Notes under the pieces: generated by a model
What the model was told of the DNA's origin: nothing
Database searches by the model: none
What the model saw: only the letters and a program-made list of their open reading frames with translations
Source of the DNA: Terribacillus saccharophilus
Lineage (GTDB): Bacteria > Bacillota > Bacilli > Bacillales > Amphibacillaceae
Length of the DNA: 64,000 nucleotides
NCBI GenBank assembly: GCA_900110015.1
Contig: FOCD01000003.1
Coordinates: 62,001 to 126,000, forward strand
Direction of reading: 5' to 3'
Made by a program: the position numbers and the translations under genes
In this document: positions 9,870-18,018 of the stretch, piece after piece
Numbering within the stretch: the first letter of the stretch is position 1
Layout of the letters: every line of letters starts with the position of its first letter

Positions 9870-10525
9870 ACTTGTTCCGCCTTTTTCGCTTCATATTGAT
9901 CAAGTCCGTTTTGGCGCAGCTTACAAGCTGGGCACTCTCCGCATCCCTCGGCCACGATTCCATTGTAGCAAGTAAGTGTTTTTTCTTTTACATAATCAAG
10001 CTGGCCTAGCTGATCTGCCATTTCCCATGTTTCTGCTTTATCCAGCCACATAAGCGGTGTATGGATGACGAAGTCTTTATCCATTGATAGATTGAGAGAT
10101 ACATTCAATGATTTCACAAAGATGTCTCGGCAGTCTGGGTAGCCGCTGAAGTCTGTTTCACAAACACCTGTCACAAGATGCTTCGCGCCTACTTGATGTG
10201 CCAAAATCGCTGCAAAGGAAAGAAATACTAGATTACGTCCTGGTACGAATGTGGACGGCAGTTCCCCTTCTTGCTGTTCGATTTCGATATCGTCTCTTGT
10301 TAATGCGTTTGGTGCAAGCTGATTTAATAAAGACATATCCAATACGTGATGTCTGATGCCCTGTTCTTTCGCAATCTGTTCAGCTACCTCGATTTCCAAA
10401 CTGTGGCGCTGATTATAATTGAACGTCACAGCTTCCACTTCTTCAAACTGCTCCATTGCCCAAAACAAACAAGTTGTACTATCTTGACCGCCGCTGAATA
10501 CGACGATGGCTTTATCCTTCTTCAT
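9866..10525 (-). CDS. queC: 7-cyano-7-deazaguanine (preQ0) synthase
   Basis: 219 residues from the ATG at 10525, which follows AAGGAGAAACGTA. An in-frame extension of 16 codons runs back through a terminator hairpin and is not likely to be translated. The P-loop-like S-G-G-Q-D-S-T-T pyrophosphatase motif is near residue 11. Four cysteines near the C-terminus (C-Y-N-G-x5-C-G-x-C-x2-C pattern) bind zinc. It converts 7-carboxy-7-deazaguanine to preQ0 with ATP and ammonia. First gene of the operon, controlled by the preQ1-I riboswitch. Confidence 0.94.
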   Translation of the reverse strand: MKKDKAIVVFSGGQDSTTCLFWAMEQFEEVEAVTFNYNQRHSLEIEVAEQIAKEQGIRHHVLDMSLLNQLAPNALTRDDIEIEQQEGELPSTFVPGRNLVFLSFAAILAHQVGAKHLVTGVCETDFSGYPDCRDIFVKSLNVSLNLSMDKDFVIHTPLMWLDKAETWEMADQLGQLDYVKEKTLTCYNGIVAEGCGECPACKLRQNGLDQYEAKKAEQV

Positions 10526-10556
10526 TACGTTTCTCCTTTTTTCCAGACACTCCATT

Positions 10557-10584
10557 AAAAAAGCCTCTTCCATTAGGAAGAGGC
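10557..10584 (-). terminator. Second terminator-like hairpin in the queC leader
   Basis: GCCTCTTCC and GGAAGAGGC pair perfectly (10563-10571 with 10576-10584) around a four-base loop. On the minus strand six T residues follow. It sits between the riboswitch terminator and the queC ribosome binding site, an unusual extra roadblock. Confidence 0.7.
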
Positions 10585-10597
10585 CGCCAATTATCCA

Positions 10598-10632
10598 TAA
10601 AAAATAAAAAAGACTATACCCAAGGATATAGT
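10598..10632 (-). terminator. Riboswitch-controlled terminator (expression platform)
   Basis: ACTATATC and GGTATAGT form an 8-bp stem with a four-base loop, followed on the minus strand by C-T6-A-T6. The aptamer tail CTAAGGA can instead pair with TCCTTGG in the ascending arm (7 bp), giving a mutually exclusive antiterminator. This is the layout of a transcriptional OFF switch. Confidence 0.8.
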
Positions 10633-10670
10633 TCCTTAGTTTTTTATAGAGGGTTGTGCTAGAACCTCTC
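10633..10670 (-). ncRNA. PreQ1-I riboswitch aptamer
   Basis: The minus strand carries the compact preQ1-I pattern: AGAGGTTCTAGC, then ACAACCCTCT closing the P1 stem, an A-rich linker, and the CTAAGG tail that forms the pseudoknot. It is nearly identical to the B. subtilis queC aptamer. Binding of preQ1 is expected to sequester CTAAGG and favour the adjacent terminator, turning queCDE off. Confidence 0.92.
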
Positions 10671-10708
10671 CCAGGATGGCCTGGATTTTTTATTCTATTC
10701 TGCAGTTC

Positions 10709-10717
10709 ATTGTATCA
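10709..10717 (-). promoter_or_regulatory. Extended -10 of the queCDE promoter
   Basis: On the minus strand TGATACAAT combines an extended TGn with a good TACAAT -10, about 40 bp upstream of the aptamer. The -35 is weak. The remaining bases between here and the ddl terminator (10718-10931) hold no supported gene; an 81-codon frame there overlaps this promoter and has no ribosome site. Confidence 0.5.
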
Positions 10718-10931
10718 CAGTTAGGTACAAGTGCATATGGAAAGACGAGTAAATAAAATGCCAAAACCAAGGAATCAGTATCTGAATGCCGCTTCGGAAA
10801 TACACTACGCTGAATAGCAGACTTTCTTTTTGTGAGCAATTCTAATAAGCAGGTTTCTTCTGTATTCATCCTAAGATTCTTTATACAATCCCCTGCTCTC
10901 ATAAGCCTCCAGAAGGTAAATTCATTCCTAA

Positions 10932-10984
10932 ACAAAAAGAAATCCGGACTTGAAGAGTATACCTCCTAGTCCAGATTTCTTTTT
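10932..10984 (-). terminator. Terminator after ddl
   Basis: A 13-base inverted repeat (10938-10950 with 10968-10980, one G-U type difference) lies 25 bp past the ddl stop and runs into a T-rich stretch on the minus strand. Confidence 0.8.
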
Positions 10985-11008
10985 TAAAAACTTCTATTTA
11001 GGAACCAA

Positions 11009-12115
11009 TTAAAGCTGCTGAAAAGCTGCGTTGCTTAGTTCGTTATCTCGTTGATGACGTTCGATAGCAAGCTGGATCAGACGGTCAATGAGGTCTGGGT
11101 AGGAAATACCAGTGATGTCCCAAAGTTTTGGATACATACTGATTTTCGTGAAACCTGGCAGCGTGTTTACTTCATTTACGACGAATTCCCCGTCTTCTGT
11201 TAAGAAGAAGTCGACACGCGCAAGTCCTTCGACATCCAGAGTCTGGAATACTTCTACCGCAAGCTTTCTTGCTTGTTCTGTAACAGACTCTGAAAGTTGA
11301 GCCGGGATAGCGAGTTCTGCTCCTGATTCGTCAATATATTTGGATTCATAAGAATAAAATTCTGTTTTTGGCAAGATTTCTCCAGGTAAGGAAGCGATCG
11401 GTTCTTCATTTCCAAGTACCGCTACTTCGATTTCGCGTCCGACGATTGCTTCCTCGACTAGAACTTTCGTATCGTAGCGGAAAGCTTCTTCCAAGCCCTT
11501 GTAGAACTCTTCTTCGGTTTTCGCTTTGCTCACGCCGACAGAGGAGCCTTGGTTCGCAGGCTTGATGAAGACTGTAGAGCCTAGTACTTCTGCTACCTCT
11601 TCATAACGGATAGATCCAAGCTGGCGTTTTTTGAATGTGAAGCCATTTGCTACTCTTATACCAGATTCCTTTAGCAGACGCTTCGCAATGTCCTTATCCA
11701 TGCATACAGCTGAGCTTAGTACATTCGGGCCTACATACGGTAAATTAGCGATGCGCAGCATTCCTTGCATGCTACCATCCTCGCCGAGTGTACCGTGGAG
11801 GATACTGAAAATAACATCCACTTGATCAAGGACAGCGCCTTGACTCGGATTGACGAGCTGTTTCTCTTTCAAACCAGGTACAACAGCGATACCTTGCTCG
11901 GAAGGCTTCAGTTCAATATGCTTCGGATCATTTGCGTTCAGCAGATAGTCTGCCTTGTCATTCAGCTGCCATTTTCCTTGTTTATCGATTCCGATTAAGA
12001 CAACATCATATTTATTTTTATCAATTGCATCGGCAATATTTTTTGCAGATTGTAAGGATACTTCATGTTCCGCCGATTTTCCGCCGAAAACGATTCCTAC
12101 TTTTGTTTTACCCAC
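11009..12115 (-). CDS. ddl: D-alanine--D-alanine ligase
   Basis: 368 residues of the ATP-grasp family. The N-terminal G-G-x-S-A-E-H-E-V-S motif is at residues 11-20. The ATP-grasp core is near residues 140-340, with N-E-V-N-T-L-P-G-F near residue 316 supplying the metal and dipeptide-binding residues. It makes the D-Ala-D-Ala end of peptidoglycan precursors in the cytoplasm. A GTG start follows AAGGA. It is flanked by its own terminator, so probably monocistronic. The omega-loop residues could not be assigned confidently enough to exclude a D-Ala-D-Lac type, but no van operon is nearby. Confidence 0.93.
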   Translation of the reverse strand: MGKTKVGIVFGGKSAEHEVSLQSAKNIADAIDKNKYDVVLIGIDKQGKWQLNDKADYLLNANDPKHIELKPSEQGIAVVPGLKEKQLVNPSQGAVLDQVDVIFSILHGTLGEDGSMQGMLRIANLPYVGPNVLSSAVCMDKDIAKRLLKESGIRVANGFTFKKRQLGSIRYEEVAEVLGSTVFIKPANQGSSVGVSKAKTEEEFYKGLEEAFRYDTKVLVEEAIVGREIEVAVLGNEEPIASLPGEILPKTEFYSYESKYIDESGAELAIPAQLSESVTEQARKLAVEVFQTLDVEGLARVDFFLTEDGEFVVNEVNTLPGFTKISMYPKLWDITGISYPDLIDRLIQLAIERHQRDNELSNAAFQQL

Positions 12116-12265
12116 CTGTAACCATTCCTTTCTAACGTGAGACCATTACTTTCATTTTATCACAAACGTGTGCGGCTGCCTCCTATGTCCATAATAAAAA
12201 ATCGCGTTTCACATGGAGCACATTCGGTAACTATATACATTAACAACAGAGACAGGGGGATGGGA

Positions 12266-12715
12266 ATGGGCTATTACGATCATTTTGATGCCTCAACTGA
12301 TTTTCGCAAACACCCGGATAAATATCGTGTCGGCCGCGGTGAGCAAGGTGTGCTGATGGTGGAGCCTTATAAAAGTGAGATCCTTCCTCATTGGCGATTC
12401 AAGACTCCGGATATTGCAGAGGAATCCTGCCAGAAGATTTCAGAGATGTTTGAGGAATATCGCAAGCAGGATGATTTTGTCGGGATGGATATGGCTAGGA
12501 AATACATTCAAATGGGTTATACCCGCGCTCGTCGCTATGCTAATTATAAGGGCGGCAAGAAATATAAGGATGCGGACAAGACAGAAAGGCATGACCGGCA
12601 GATCGATGATGAAAAAGCAGCATCTGCACAGATCTTCAAAAAAAAGTGGGATGAAATAAGAGAAGATGAAGATTATCTTTCTCGAAAGAAAGCGCATCAG
12701 AAACAATACGGATAG
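12266..12715 (+). CDS. DUF4385 family protein
   Basis: 149 residues counted from the ATG at 12266, which has AGGGGG seven bases upstream; an ATG six bases earlier is too close to that site. The sequence is highly charged and conserved in the way of DUF4385 proteins: Y-R-V-G-R-G-E-Q-G-V, then P-H-W-R-F-K-T-P, then V-G-M-D-M-A-R-K-Y near residue 75, then A-R-R-Y-A-N-Y. There is no signal peptide or membrane segment. The family has no established function; the abundance of Arg, Lys and aromatic residues could suit nucleic-acid contact, but that is only speculation. Divergent from ddl. Confidence 0.8.
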   Translation: MGYYDHFDASTDFRKHPDKYRVGRGEQGVLMVEPYKSEILPHWRFKTPDIAEESCQKISEMFEEYRKQDDFVGMDMARKYIQMGYTRARRYANYKGGKKYKDADKTERHDRQIDDEKAASAQIFKKKWDEIREDEDYLSRKKAHQKQYG

Positions 12716-12773
12716 CCATCACATAAAGATTCTAGTATGCTTTTAAAGACTAACTTTTGGAGGCACAGCTAGA

Positions 12774-13400
12774 ATGAAAGGAATCACACATCTATTAATT
12801 GGAGCTGGCGCAGGTTTCGCCAGTGCCACCGCATTGAATGCTGAAGGCGCTGTGACGGTCACAATGACTTGTACAGCAGCAGTCGCAGCTCTTGTACCAG
12901 ATTTGGATACAGGAGGTCTCCTCTCTAACCGAATTACATTTTCACATAAAGCCATCCGCAATATTACAATTTTTATCGGATTATTGCTCATCCTATATAG
13001 TATGTGGAATTTATTCGGCCAAGATCGTTATATCGGGTTAGCAATCGGTGCAGGAATTATGGTTCTCTCCCGCGTAATCAATAAGAAGTTCATGCTGCTG
13101 ATTACAGGCATCGCTGTTCTGCTGACCGGGTTGTATGCAGGGCATACTTGGGTGGTCATGAGCGGATGTTATATCGGGATTGCATCTTTCCTAGCTCACC
13201 GATCTTACACTCACTCCTTGATCGGGCTGATCTATTTCTACATATTGATGACATTCTTTGAACAAGAGACTGCCCTATTCGGCACACAGCTTGCCGGCAC
13301 AGCCGGTTATGCAAGCCACCTGCTCGCAGACAGCAGGATATTCCCTGTGAATAAGAAAGGAGTCAAACTGCTCCTTCCTATAATCAAAAAAGATTTCTAA
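12774..13400 (+). CDS. YdjM-type membrane protein (putative metal-dependent hydrolase)
   Basis: 208 residues with GGAGG upstream. The family's metal-binding pattern is visible: K-G-I-T-H-L at the N-terminus, P-D-L-D-T near residue 43, H-R-S-Y-T-H-S near residue 142 and A-S-H-L-L-A-D near residue 180. Several hydrophobic spans lie between (about residues 60-80, 85-105, 108-135, 150-165). Relatives include E. coli YdjM, a LexA-regulated inner-membrane protein, and B. subtilis YfhP. The substrate is unknown. The next gene starts 13 bp downstream, so the two are probably co-transcribed. Confidence 0.75.
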   Translation: MKGITHLLIGAGAGFASATALNAEGAVTVTMTCTAAVAALVPDLDTGGLLSNRITFSHKAIRNITIFIGLLLILYSMWNLFGQDRYIGLAIGAGIMVLSRVINKKFMLLITGIAVLLTGLYAGHTWVVMSGCYIGIASFLAHRSYTHSLIGLIYFYILMTFFEQETALFGTQLAGTAGYASHLLADSRIFPVNKKGVKLLLPIIKKDF

Positions 13401-13413
13401 AGGAGACGATTGC

Positions 13414-14544
13414 ATGAATCCATTGCACACAGCAGAACTGGCAGAAAAAATAAAAGCAAAAGATAGCGTTCATTTGCTTGATATCCGGCAAGAAGCGGAT
13501 GTTCAGGACTGGTCAATTGATGTTGATAGCGTTAAAAGATATGATATTCCATTTGCCGCTATCAAAGCAGACCCAGATAAGGCTCGTAAAGAACTGCCAG
13601 AACATGACCCTGTCTATGTCATGTGCTATCGGGGCAAATCCGCTCAGACAGCCGTCTCCCTCTTACAAGCAGCAGGAATGGATAATATCGTCCATGTCGT
13701 TGGCGGCATGCAGGCTTGGGGAGAAACGCTTAGTCCCCGTAAAATCGGTGACCTCACATATGGCGGGGAGATTTATCAATTCATGCGTATTGGGAAAGGC
13801 TGCCTTTCCTACATGGTCGTCTCCAATGGCGAAGCAGCAGTAGTAGATCCGGCAAGGTTCACCGAAGTCTATACATCCTTTGCGAAAGAAAACGGATGGA
13901 CGATCAAACATGTCCTTGATACCCATCTTCACGCGGACCATTTATCCGGCGGACGGAAGCTGGCAGAAGCAACAGGAGCAACTTATTGGTTCCCGGCTGA
14001 TGATGGAAAAGAAGCGACATTCACCTTCTCTCCATTACAAGACGGTAAGACGATTCCATTTGGAAAAACGGAAGAAGGCATGCGCAGTATTGCCTCACCA
14101 GGTCATACAGAAGGAAGCATCAGCTTTGTCGTAGATGACACATTCCTGCTGTCTGGAGATACGCTCTTTACCGAATCGATCGGCCGTCCGGATTTAGCTG
14201 GTCAAGCAGAGCAATGGGTACAGGATCTTCACAACACTTTATATGAAAAATACCCTTTCTTATCGCTGGACTTAATTGTCCTTCCTTCCCATTTTTCCGA
14301 GCTGTCAGAGATCGGAACGGATGGCACAGTCCAAGCACGTATGGAGGATCTATACAGAAATAATCCAAGACTGCAGCTGCAAGATGCTGGCGAATTTGCT
14401 TCCTCCGTTTTGGAAAGTATACCTGCCCAGCAGCCGAATAGTTACCAGCTGATCCGAGAAGCAAATCAAGGAAAAGCCGTCATTGACAGCACAGACGAAG
14501 CCGATATCGAATCCGGCCCAAATCGCTGCGCAGTGTCAACCTAA
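13414..14544 (+). CDS. Rhodanese / metallo-beta-lactamase fusion (persulfide dioxygenase-like)
   Basis: 376 residues. The N-terminal rhodanese domain (about residues 5-110) has the active-site Cys in M-C-Y-R-G-K-S-A. The following metallo-beta-lactamase domain carries T-H-L-H-A-D-H (near residue 170) and later metal ligands in G-H-T-E-G-S and S-G-D-T. Such fusions (YrkH-like, or CstB-like in staphylococci) oxidise or transfer persulfide sulfur and act in sulfide detoxification. The usual CstR/CsoR-type regulator is not next to it. Start chosen from AAAGGAG eight bases upstream. Domain order rhodanese-then-MBL differs from CstB, where the MBL domain comes first. Confidence 0.82.
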   Translation: MNPLHTAELAEKIKAKDSVHLLDIRQEADVQDWSIDVDSVKRYDIPFAAIKADPDKARKELPEHDPVYVMCYRGKSAQTAVSLLQAAGMDNIVHVVGGMQAWGETLSPRKIGDLTYGGEIYQFMRIGKGCLSYMVVSNGEAAVVDPARFTEVYTSFAKENGWTIKHVLDTHLHADHLSGGRKLAEATGATYWFPADDGKEATFTFSPLQDGKTIPFGKTEEGMRSIASPGHTEGSISFVVDDTFLLSGDTLFTESIGRPDLAGQAEQWVQDLHNTLYEKYPFLSLDLIVLPSHFSELSEIGTDGTVQARMEDLYRNNPRLQLQDAGEFASSVLESIPAQQPNSYQLIREANQGKAVIDSTDEADIESGPNRCAVST

Positions 14545-14550
14545 CAGACA

Positions 14551-14583
14551 AAAGAGCCAGTCCCACTCGGGACTGGCTCTTTC
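14551..14583. terminator. Bidirectional terminator
   Basis: A 13-bp stem of AAGAGCCAGTCCC type around a short loop lies between convergent genes. T-rich on both strands, it can end the rhodanese-MBL transcript and mtnE. Confidence 0.85.
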
Positions 14584-15771
14584 TTATGCTTTTGAGAAGA
14601 TACCAAGCTTTTCGATTCGCATCGCTGCTTCCAATAATCTTTCTTCTGTATCCAACAATCCTGCACGAACGTATCCTTCTCCATATTCTCCAAAACCATT
14701 ACCCGGTGCGACCGCAACATGTGCCTTTTCGAGCAGCAAATCAGCGAATTCCTCAGATGTGTAACCACGGGGAACTGGCAGCCAAACGAAGAAGGTTCCT
14801 TTTGGTTCTGGTACATCCCAGCCTATAGCGCGTAAATGACCGATGAAAGCATCTCTTCTGCTTTCATACGTATGAACCAATTCCTCCACGCATGTCTGAT
14901 CCGTTGTCAGGGCATAAGCAGCAGCCTCTTGCATGCCGCCAAACAAACTTACATAAACATGGTCCTGGATCAGATTGATGCTTTCGATCACAGATGCATT
15001 ACCAACTGCAAAGGCAATGCGCCAGCCGGCCATATTATACGTTTTGGATAAGGTGTACATTTCAATGCCGACTTCTTTGCTGCCTTCTGATTGCAGGAAG
15101 CTCTGTGGTTTTTCTCCGTCAAATCCAAGTGCACCGTAAGCAAAATCATGCAGCACACAGAATTTATGCTCTTTCGCCAGTTCCACTGTTTTATCGAAGA
15201 ACTTCTGATCTGCTGTTGCAGCAGTCGGATTGTTCGGATAGTTCAAGAACATCAGCTTTGCTTCTTCTAGATCACTATCAGATATAGCATCATAATCAGG
15301 CAGGAAGTCATTCCCAGCTGTTAATGGCATGAGCGATGTCCGTGCTTGTGCCAGTTCGATGCCGGACATATAATCGGGATACCCGGGATCCGGAAGCAGT
15401 GCTAAGTCACCTGGGTTCAACAGACATTGGCTGATTTCCACCAAACCTGTTTTAGAGCCGAACATGATGGCCACTTCTGTTGTGGGATCTAATTTCACAC
15501 CGTATTCCCGATCATAAAAATCACAGACTGCCTGTTTGAGAAAATCAAACCCTCTGAAAGGTGAATATTTATGATAAGCCGGATTATCAGAAGCTTCCTT
15601 TAGTTTCTCAACGATATGCTGCGGCGTCGGCAGATCAGGGTTCCCCTGTCCTAGCTTGATGATATCGTGCCCCTCTTTTTCGAGTAAACCTACTTTATGT
15701 ACTAAGCCGGCAAAAAACTGCTCCGGCAATCGCTTTAATGCATCCGAAAACGGAAAATCCATCTTACTCAC
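14584..15771 (-). CDS. mtnE: Methionine aminotransferase (methionine salvage)
   Basis: 395 residues, class I/II PLP aminotransferase. The opening K-R-L-P-E-Q-F-F-A-G-L closely resembles B. subtilis MtnE (YkrV). The G-Q-G-N-P-D-x-P-T-P motif is near residue 42, and the Schiff-base lysine lies in S-K-T-Y-N-M-A-G-W-R near residue 235. MtnE makes methionine from 4-methylthio-2-oxobutanoate (KMTB), the last step of methionine salvage, often with glutamine as donor. It is divergent from a SAM-riboswitch operon that contains an omega-amidase, the partner that removes the 2-oxoglutaramate formed from glutamine. No riboswitch was seen on this strand. Confidence 0.85.
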   Translation of the reverse strand: MSKMDFPFSDALKRLPEQFFAGLVHKVGLLEKEGHDIIKLGQGNPDLPTPQHIVEKLKEASDNPAYHKYSPFRGFDFLKQAVCDFYDREYGVKLDPTTEVAIMFGSKTGLVEISQCLLNPGDLALLPDPGYPDYMSGIELAQARTSLMPLTAGNDFLPDYDAISDSDLEEAKLMFLNYPNNPTAATADQKFFDKTVELAKEHKFCVLHDFAYGALGFDGEKPQSFLQSEGSKEVGIEMYTLSKTYNMAGWRIAFAVGNASVIESINLIQDHVYVSLFGGMQEAAAYALTTDQTCVEELVHTYESRRDAFIGHLRAIGWDVPEPKGTFFVWLPVPRGYTSEEFADLLLEKAHVAVAPGNGFGEYGEGYVRAGLLDTEERLLEAAMRIEKLGIFSKA

Positions 15772-15813
15772 TCTCCTGTTGTGTCGCGCTTCCTATTCTG
15801 ACTATTACCAATC

Positions 15814-15843
15814 TTGACAGTGTTGGAAATAGAATGCGATAAT
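15814..15843 (+). promoter_or_regulatory. Promoter of the SAM-riboswitch operon
   Basis: A perfect TTGACA -35 (15814-15819) lies 18 bp from a GATAAT -10 (15838-15843), about 25 bp upstream of the S-box. Confidence 0.8.
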
Positions 15844-15866
15844 GAACAAATCATACATGAATCACA

Positions 15867-15971
15867 CACTCTTATCAAGAGAAGGCGGAGGGAATTGGCC
15901 CTATGAAGCCCGGCAACCGGTGCATTTGCACACGGTGCTAATTCCAACAGCGAGACGCTGAGGGATAAGGG
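15867..15971 (+). ncRNA. SAM-I (S-box) riboswitch aptamer
   Basis: The P1 strands CTCTTATCAAGAG and GAGGGATAAG frame the conserved core: AGGGAATTGGCCC, the GAAGCCCGGCAACC block, ACGGTGCTAATTCC and the CAGCGAGACGCTG hairpin. These are the hallmarks of the SAM-I class. SAM should stabilise the aptamer and promote the terminator just downstream, so the operon is on when SAM/methionine is scarce. Confidence 0.95.
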
Positions 15972-15992
15972 GACGGATAACATTGGCCTTTC

Positions 15993-16024
15993 CCTCTTCC
16001 AGATACGCTTGGAAGAGTTTTTTT
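15993..16024 (+). terminator. S-box expression-platform terminator
   Basis: CTCTTCCA and TGGAAGAG (8 bp) are followed by seven T residues, 26 bp ahead of the downstream start codon. It is the OFF-state structure of the riboswitch. Confidence 0.88.
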
Positions 16025-16050
16025 ATGTAAAAAATCAATGAGGTGACAAC

Positions 16051-17145
16051 ATGACCATCAACATAAAAGGCGCTCCGAATTATTACGTTTGTGAGGATAA
16101 TATATTGGAAAGCCTTCCAGCGAAGCTTTCGGAATTGAATTGGACCAATGGGTTGCTTATTCACGGAGATGCTTCTTGGAAAGCTGCTTCCCCATTCTTG
16201 GATCCGATTGATTTGCCAGTGAAACGCGTAGCTTATAACGGCCAGTGCACACATGCAGAAGCAGCGAGACTTGCAGGTATCGCAGCTGACGAAGCTGCTC
16301 AATTCATAATCGGTGTTGGCGGCGGAAAAGTGTTGGATACTGCCAAAGCCGCTGCTAATGATGCAGGTCTTCCAGTCATCTTAATTCCGACAATTGTTTC
16401 TAACTGCTCTCCATGGGCTTCGCTTAGCGTTTTTTATGATGAAGCAGGTAATTTCGTTGAATATACCGTATTCCCACGTAGCGCATTTATGCTGCTAGTC
16501 GAGCCGAAGCTGCTGCTTACGACACCTGCGCCTTATCTAATTGCCGGAATTGGCGATACATTGGCCAAGTGGTACGAAGCGGATGCACTTACCGAAAACA
16601 TGACTGATCAGCCGCTTGCTGTCCAAATATCCCGTAACGCAGCGAAGTTATGCCGGGATATCCTTATTGCCGAAGGAGATGCAGCTATTTGTTCATTGCA
16701 AAGCAAACGTGCTGACAGTGCATTTCTCCGCGTTGCAGAAACGATCATTATGGCTGGCGGTATGGTTGGCGGTTTCGGTGATGAATATGGCCGAATTGCT
16801 GGCGCACATTCCATTCATAACGGACTGACAAGACTTGCCGAAACACATGAGCAGCTGCACGGAAACAAAGTAGCTTATGGTATCCTTGTTCAGCTTGCAC
16901 TGGAAGAGAAATTCGAAGAGATCCGCACTTTGCTTCCGATTTATCAAAAACTCGGACTACCAACTGTACTTAAAGAACTTGGTGTAAAAGAAGATTTGGA
17001 CAAGGTGATGAAAATTGCCGCAGACGGCGCTGTCGCTCCAGGTGAATCCATTCATTTCATGCATGTATCCGATTCAGAAAAAGTAGTCGAAGCCATGCGA
17101 AGTGTTGAGACATTCGTTGCGGCGAATAAGGGAGTGACCCAATGA
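16051..17145 (+). CDS. Iron-containing/GldA-type dehydrogenase, YbdH (HcxA)-like
   Basis: 364 residues of the glycerol-dehydrogenase branch of the iron-containing alcohol dehydrogenases. The NAD loop G-V-G-G-G-K-V-L-D-T is near residue 90. Metal ligands are visible as G-I-G-D-T-L-A-K-W (Asp) and the two histidines of A-G-A-H-S-I-H-N-G. E. coli YbdH/HcxA, which reduces 2-oxo acids, sits beside the methionine aminotransferase gene ybdL; the same pairing with mtnE is seen here. With S-box control it probably acts on a 2-oxo acid of methionine salvage such as KMTB, but this is inference. It is translationally coupled (ATGA) to the amidase. Confidence 0.78.
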   Translation: MTINIKGAPNYYVCEDNILESLPAKLSELNWTNGLLIHGDASWKAASPFLDPIDLPVKRVAYNGQCTHAEAARLAGIAADEAAQFIIGVGGGKVLDTAKAAANDAGLPVILIPTIVSNCSPWASLSVFYDEAGNFVEYTVFPRSAFMLLVEPKLLLTTPAPYLIAGIGDTLAKWYEADALTENMTDQPLAVQISRNAAKLCRDILIAEGDAAICSLQSKRADSAFLRVAETIIMAGGMVGGFGDEYGRIAGAHSIHNGLTRLAETHEQLHGNKVAYGILVQLALEEKFEEIRTLLPIYQKLGLPTVLKELGVKEDLDKVMKIAADGAVAPGESIHFMHVSDSEKVVEAMRSVETFVAANKGVTQ

Positions 17146-17924
17146 AACTCGCTTTGATTCAGCATGATATCGTTTTTGGTGACCCGGAAGCCAATTACAG
17201 AAAAGTGGAAGAGTTAATAAATGAGGCACAGGAAAAGGCCGATGTCCTCGTGCTGCCTGAGCTTTGGACAACCGGCTATGACCTGACAAGACTCGATAAT
17301 ATAAGTGATACCGAGGGAGAAACGACAAAGCGCTTTATCAGCAGACTAGCTAAAACACATCAAAAATACATTATCGCTGGTTCCATCGCCAAGCAGACCG
17401 ATACTGGTGTTTATAATACGATGCTTGTCTTCGGACCAGCAGGTGAGCTGCTCCATGAATATGATAAAGCTCATTTATTCCGATTGATGGACGAAGAGAA
17501 GTATCTGAACCAAGGTGACAAATCCGCTTCCTTTTCCATCGGAAATAAACGAGCAGCTGGTGTCATCTGTTACGACATCCGTTTTCCCGAATTCATCCGC
17601 ACGCATATGATCCACGATCAGCAAGTGCTCTTCGTCGTTGCCGAGTGGCCGAAAGCTCGACTGGATCACTGGCGCGCGCTTTTGCTCAGCCGGGCAATTG
17701 AGAACCAATGCTACGTCGTTGCTTGTAATCGCGCAGGAAGTGACCCTGCCAATGAATTTGCCGGGCACAGTGTGATCATTGGACCATGGGGCGAAATTAT
17801 CGCTGAGGCAGGAGAAGCAGCGACAATTTTGTACGGCGAAGCAGATCTTGACCAAGTTGATGACGTGCGAAACCGTATCCCAGTATTCCAGGACAGACGC
17901 CCGTCCATCTATGATGTAACATGA
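17142..17924 (+). CDS. mtnU: Omega-amidase / nitrilase-family hydrolase
   Basis: 260 residues of the carbon-nitrogen hydrolase superfamily. The catalytic triad is visible: Glu in L-P-E-L-W (near residue 42), Lys in Y-D-K-A-H-L-F (near residue 109) and Cys in G-V-I-C-Y-D-I-R-F-P (near residue 145). The B. subtilis counterpart YkrU/MtnU lies beside mtnE. Omega-amidases hydrolyse 2-oxoglutaramate or 2-oxosuccinamate, pulling glutamine-dependent transamination of KMTB forward. Start overlaps the dehydrogenase stop as ATGA. It is in the SAM-riboswitch operon. Substrate assigned from context. Confidence 0.82.
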   Translation: MKLALIQHDIVFGDPEANYRKVEELINEAQEKADVLVLPELWTTGYDLTRLDNISDTEGETTKRFISRLAKTHQKYIIAGSIAKQTDTGVYNTMLVFGPAGELLHEYDKAHLFRLMDEEKYLNQGDKSASFSIGNKRAAGVICYDIRFPEFIRTHMIHDQQVLFVVAEWPKARLDHWRALLLSRAIENQCYVVACNRAGSDPANEFAGHSVIIGPWGEIIAEAGEAATILYGEADLDQVDDVRNRIPVFQDRRPSIYDVT

Positions 17925-18018
17925 TATTTTGACAATGTTATGACAAGTTCTCCCGATGAGTGGTAAATAGGGGCAAGCTTGCTTATACTATTTATAAATA
18001 GTTTTTGGGAGGGCTTTC

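Noticed and set aside
10671-10684. CCAGG-ATGG-CCTGG hairpin followed by a T run on the plus strand
   Set aside because: Looks like a terminator, but no plus-strand gene lies upstream; on the minus strand it lacks a T tail.
10690-10935. 81-codon minus-strand frame between queC leader and ddl
   Set aside because: Overlaps the queC promoter, has no ribosome site, and the sequence looks like random composition.
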